From: Candidatus Aminicenantota bacterium
GTDB taxonomy: Bacteria; Acidobacteriota; Aminicenantia; Aminicenantales; Aminicenantaceae
Length of the DNA stretch: 7,519 nt
Reading direction: 5' to 3'
Assembly (NCBI GenBank): GCA_016926925.1
Contig: JAFGNQ010000396.1
Location: 1 to 7,519 of the forward strand
Each line of letters opens with the position of its first letter. Positions within the stretch are counted from its first letter, which is position 1. This document shows, in pieces, positions 6,060-7,519 of this stretch. Under the pieces are notes generated by a model. The model was not told the origin of the DNA, ran no database searches, and saw only the letters and a program-made list of their open reading frames with translations. The translations under genes and the position numbers were made by a program.

Positions 6060-7519
6060 TTGCACGGTTGTAAAAAGAAATTCTTGAGCTGCATGACTGT
6101 CATCGCTTCCTTTGTCTTCATCTCCTCAGGCTGCAAGGAAGCCGGAGAGCCGATAAATGCTGCCGCTAAAGCATCTGCGAAGGGGTCGACGCTGGTTACG
6201 AATTGCGATTTTATCGAGCCGAGTCCTGAGGAGTCAGCCCGGCACTACAGGGGTTCATATGTCTTCAGCGAGGACTGGTTCACACCGAACATACCAGCCT
6301 GGCGGGGTGCACTCGGCCATTTGCGCGGCAAACCGAACATCCATTATTTGGAGATCGGGATTTTCGAGGGAAGGTCAGCAATTTGGATGCTTGAAAATAT
6401 ACTGACCGACCCGACATCACGCATGACCGGTATAGATGTGTTTCCGGGCGATCTGGAGGAGCGCTGGCTTGTCAACGTAGAACGATCAGGGAAAGCCGGC
6501 CAGGTTACAACAATCAAAGGGTACTCGCAAAAAGTATTGCGCACCCTGCCACTAAACACCTTTGACGTGATCTACATCGATGGTTCCCACACGGGCTATG
6601 ATGTGCTGGCCGATGTCCTTCTCTCATGGGATCTTCTTAAGGATGGGGGGGTGATCATTTTTGATGATTATCACTGGCGCCGTGGCGGGGGTTTGCCGCC
6701 CGAGCTGAAACCCGGGCCTGCCATAGATGCCTTCGTGACCATGTATCGCGACTTTCTTGTCGTGATTCATCGCTGTTATCAGCTCATGGCCTGCAAGCAG
6801 CACAACCTGTGTGCGGGGACGGAATTCTGTTCTTGGATCGGCTCCTACGCCTATTTATGGAAAGAAGGTGTTCTCAAAAGCCCGAAAGGACTGAGGTCTC
6901 TCAATGACAGGGAACGTGCCTATATCAAGGCCCTCCTTCGCTCGAGAAGAACGGGACGAACGGATATGGCGGCCCCGGCTAAATTTGTGGATGAAGAAGG
7001 GTTCATCGAATTTATCCGTCGCCTCGGGCTTGAATCCGTTCTCCCTGTTGATCCTGAAATCAGCCGCCTGAGAGAGCTCTATGGACCTGCGCGTTACTCC
7101 CAAGGTGATGAGGAGCTGTTTGTTCGAGATTATTTCAAGGATGCGTGGGACGGCGTATTCGTAGATATAGGGGGAGAGCCCCATCGCGAGAACAGCAAGA
7201 CTCTCTTCCTAGAGAGGCATTTAGGCTGGAGTGGTGTTATCATAGAGGACAATAAAGACATCCGGGCTTCTGGCTTCCGATTTCGAGAGCGGCTCGAACG
7301 CGAGGGCATCGACCGCATGGATTTTCTGAGTGTCGATAAAGTGCAGGCTGAAGCTTGGATATCCGAAGGAGTGGACATCCTGAGTTTGAAGCCGGAGCTT
7401 GTTTGCATCGGGATTTCCGAACCGGCGCGAACTCGGATTCAGAAAATTTTCTCCGATCACGATTATGTTCTCATCGAGACATACTCAAACCTCGACCCTC
7501 ATCACCTCTACTTCCAGCC
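6060..7519 (+). CDS. Putative lipoprotein with tandem Methyltransf_24 and FkbM-like domains (3' end missing)
   Basis: The frame is open from TTG 6060 to the right edge (486 complete codons, no stop). The N-terminus (KKK at 5-7, hydrophobic 8-22, ISSGC ending at Cys25) resembles a lipoprotein signal, with Ser instead of Leu at -3. Residues about 66-250 are a class I SAM methyltransferase of the Methyltransf_24/TylF-like group: YLEIGIFEG (96-104, SAM glycine loop), GIDVF (124-128), YIDGSHTGYD (172-181) and IIFDDY (199-204), where Asp174, Asp202 and Asp203 would bind a divalent metal by analogy with NovP. A linker (258-343) holds a basic helix. From about 346 an FkbM-type domain follows: SQGDEE (347-352), VDIGG (368-372), LGWSGVIIE (388-396) and DFLSVD (421-426), with its middle missing. 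The family's usual targets are sugar hydroxyls of natural products or glycans; the target here is unknown. ATG 6021 would be an almost leaderless alternative start. Confidence 0.75.
   Translation, partial: MHGCKKKFLSCMTVIASFVFISSGCKEAGEPINAAAKASAKGSTLVTNCDFIEPSPEESARHYRGSYVFSEDWFTPNIPAWRGALGHLRGKPNIHYLEIGIFEGRSAIWMLENILTDPTSRMTGIDVFPGDLEERWLVNVERSGKAGQVTTIKGYSQKVLRTLPLNTFDVIYIDGSHTGYDVLADVLLSWDLLKDGGVIIFDDYHWRRGGGLPPELKPGPAIDAFVTMYRDFLVVIHRCYQLMACKQHNLCAGTEFCSWIGSYAYLWKEGVLKSPKGLRSLNDRERAYIKALLRSRRTGRTDMAAPAKFVDEEGFIEFIRRLGLESVLPVDPEISRLRELYGPARYSQGDEELFVRDYFKDAWDGVFVDIGGEPHRENSKTLFLERHLGWSGVIIEDNKDIRASGFRFRERLEREGIDRMDFLSVDKVQAEAWISEGVDILSLKPELVCIGISEPARTRIQKIFSDHDYVLIETYSNLDPHHLYFQ

Noticed and set aside
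6855..7460. Three minus-strand open frames over the right-edge gene
   Set aside because: They are antisense shadows of the tandem methyltransferase frame, which is open without interruption and carries clear domain motifs.
1..7519. CRISPR array, tRNA, rRNA, transposase or attachment site
   Set aside because: No spaced direct repeats, cloverleaf-like segment, transposase motif or flanking duplications were seen on either strand by eye.

Overview
The window carries six protein-coding genes and no RNA gene, CRISPR array, insertion sequence or phage module that I can see. It looks like bacterial chromosome of intermediate GC. Shine-Dalgarno sites (AAGGAGG type) are strong, and several proteins are exported. 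Among them are an S41 peptidase with C-terminal TPRs and a beta-lactamase-fold hydrolase with lipocalin-like C-terminal domains. That mix fits Acidobacteriota or Candidatus Aminicenantes-like genomes, but this assignment is an impression from protein style and was not tested.

Layout, left to right. Positions 1-169 hold no supported gene. Positions 170-1144 hold a probable two-gene plus-strand unit: a TsaA/TrmO-family SAM-dependent methyltransferase, then a small integral-membrane ICMT/PEMT-type methyltransferase. It ends in a short hairpin plus T-run at 1143-1162. Positions 1261-3048 encode an exported tricorn-type S41 peptidase with a duplicated TPR module. It converges on 3107-4924 (minus), an exported serine beta-lactamase/D-aminopeptidase-like hydrolase. 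The 248-base gap from 4925 to 5172 separates that gene from a divergent plus-strand gene and has candidate promoters in both directions. Positions 5173-5970 encode a polytopic membrane protein made of two related halves.

The last gene starts at a TTG at 6060 and runs off the right edge. It has a good sigma70-like promoter (5984-6012), a leader hairpin next to the ribosome binding site, and a lipoprotein-like N-terminus. After that come two methyltransferase domains in tandem: a Methyltransf_24 domain and an FkbM-like domain that lacks its usual centre.

There are four SAM-methyltransferase-type domains in three of the six genes, but they belong to unrelated folds and I see no evidence that they share a pathway. 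The two exported serine hydrolases could both act on envelope or imported peptides; that is inference. The most unusual object is the tandem methyltransferase at the right edge. I do not see a clear multi-gene novel system.
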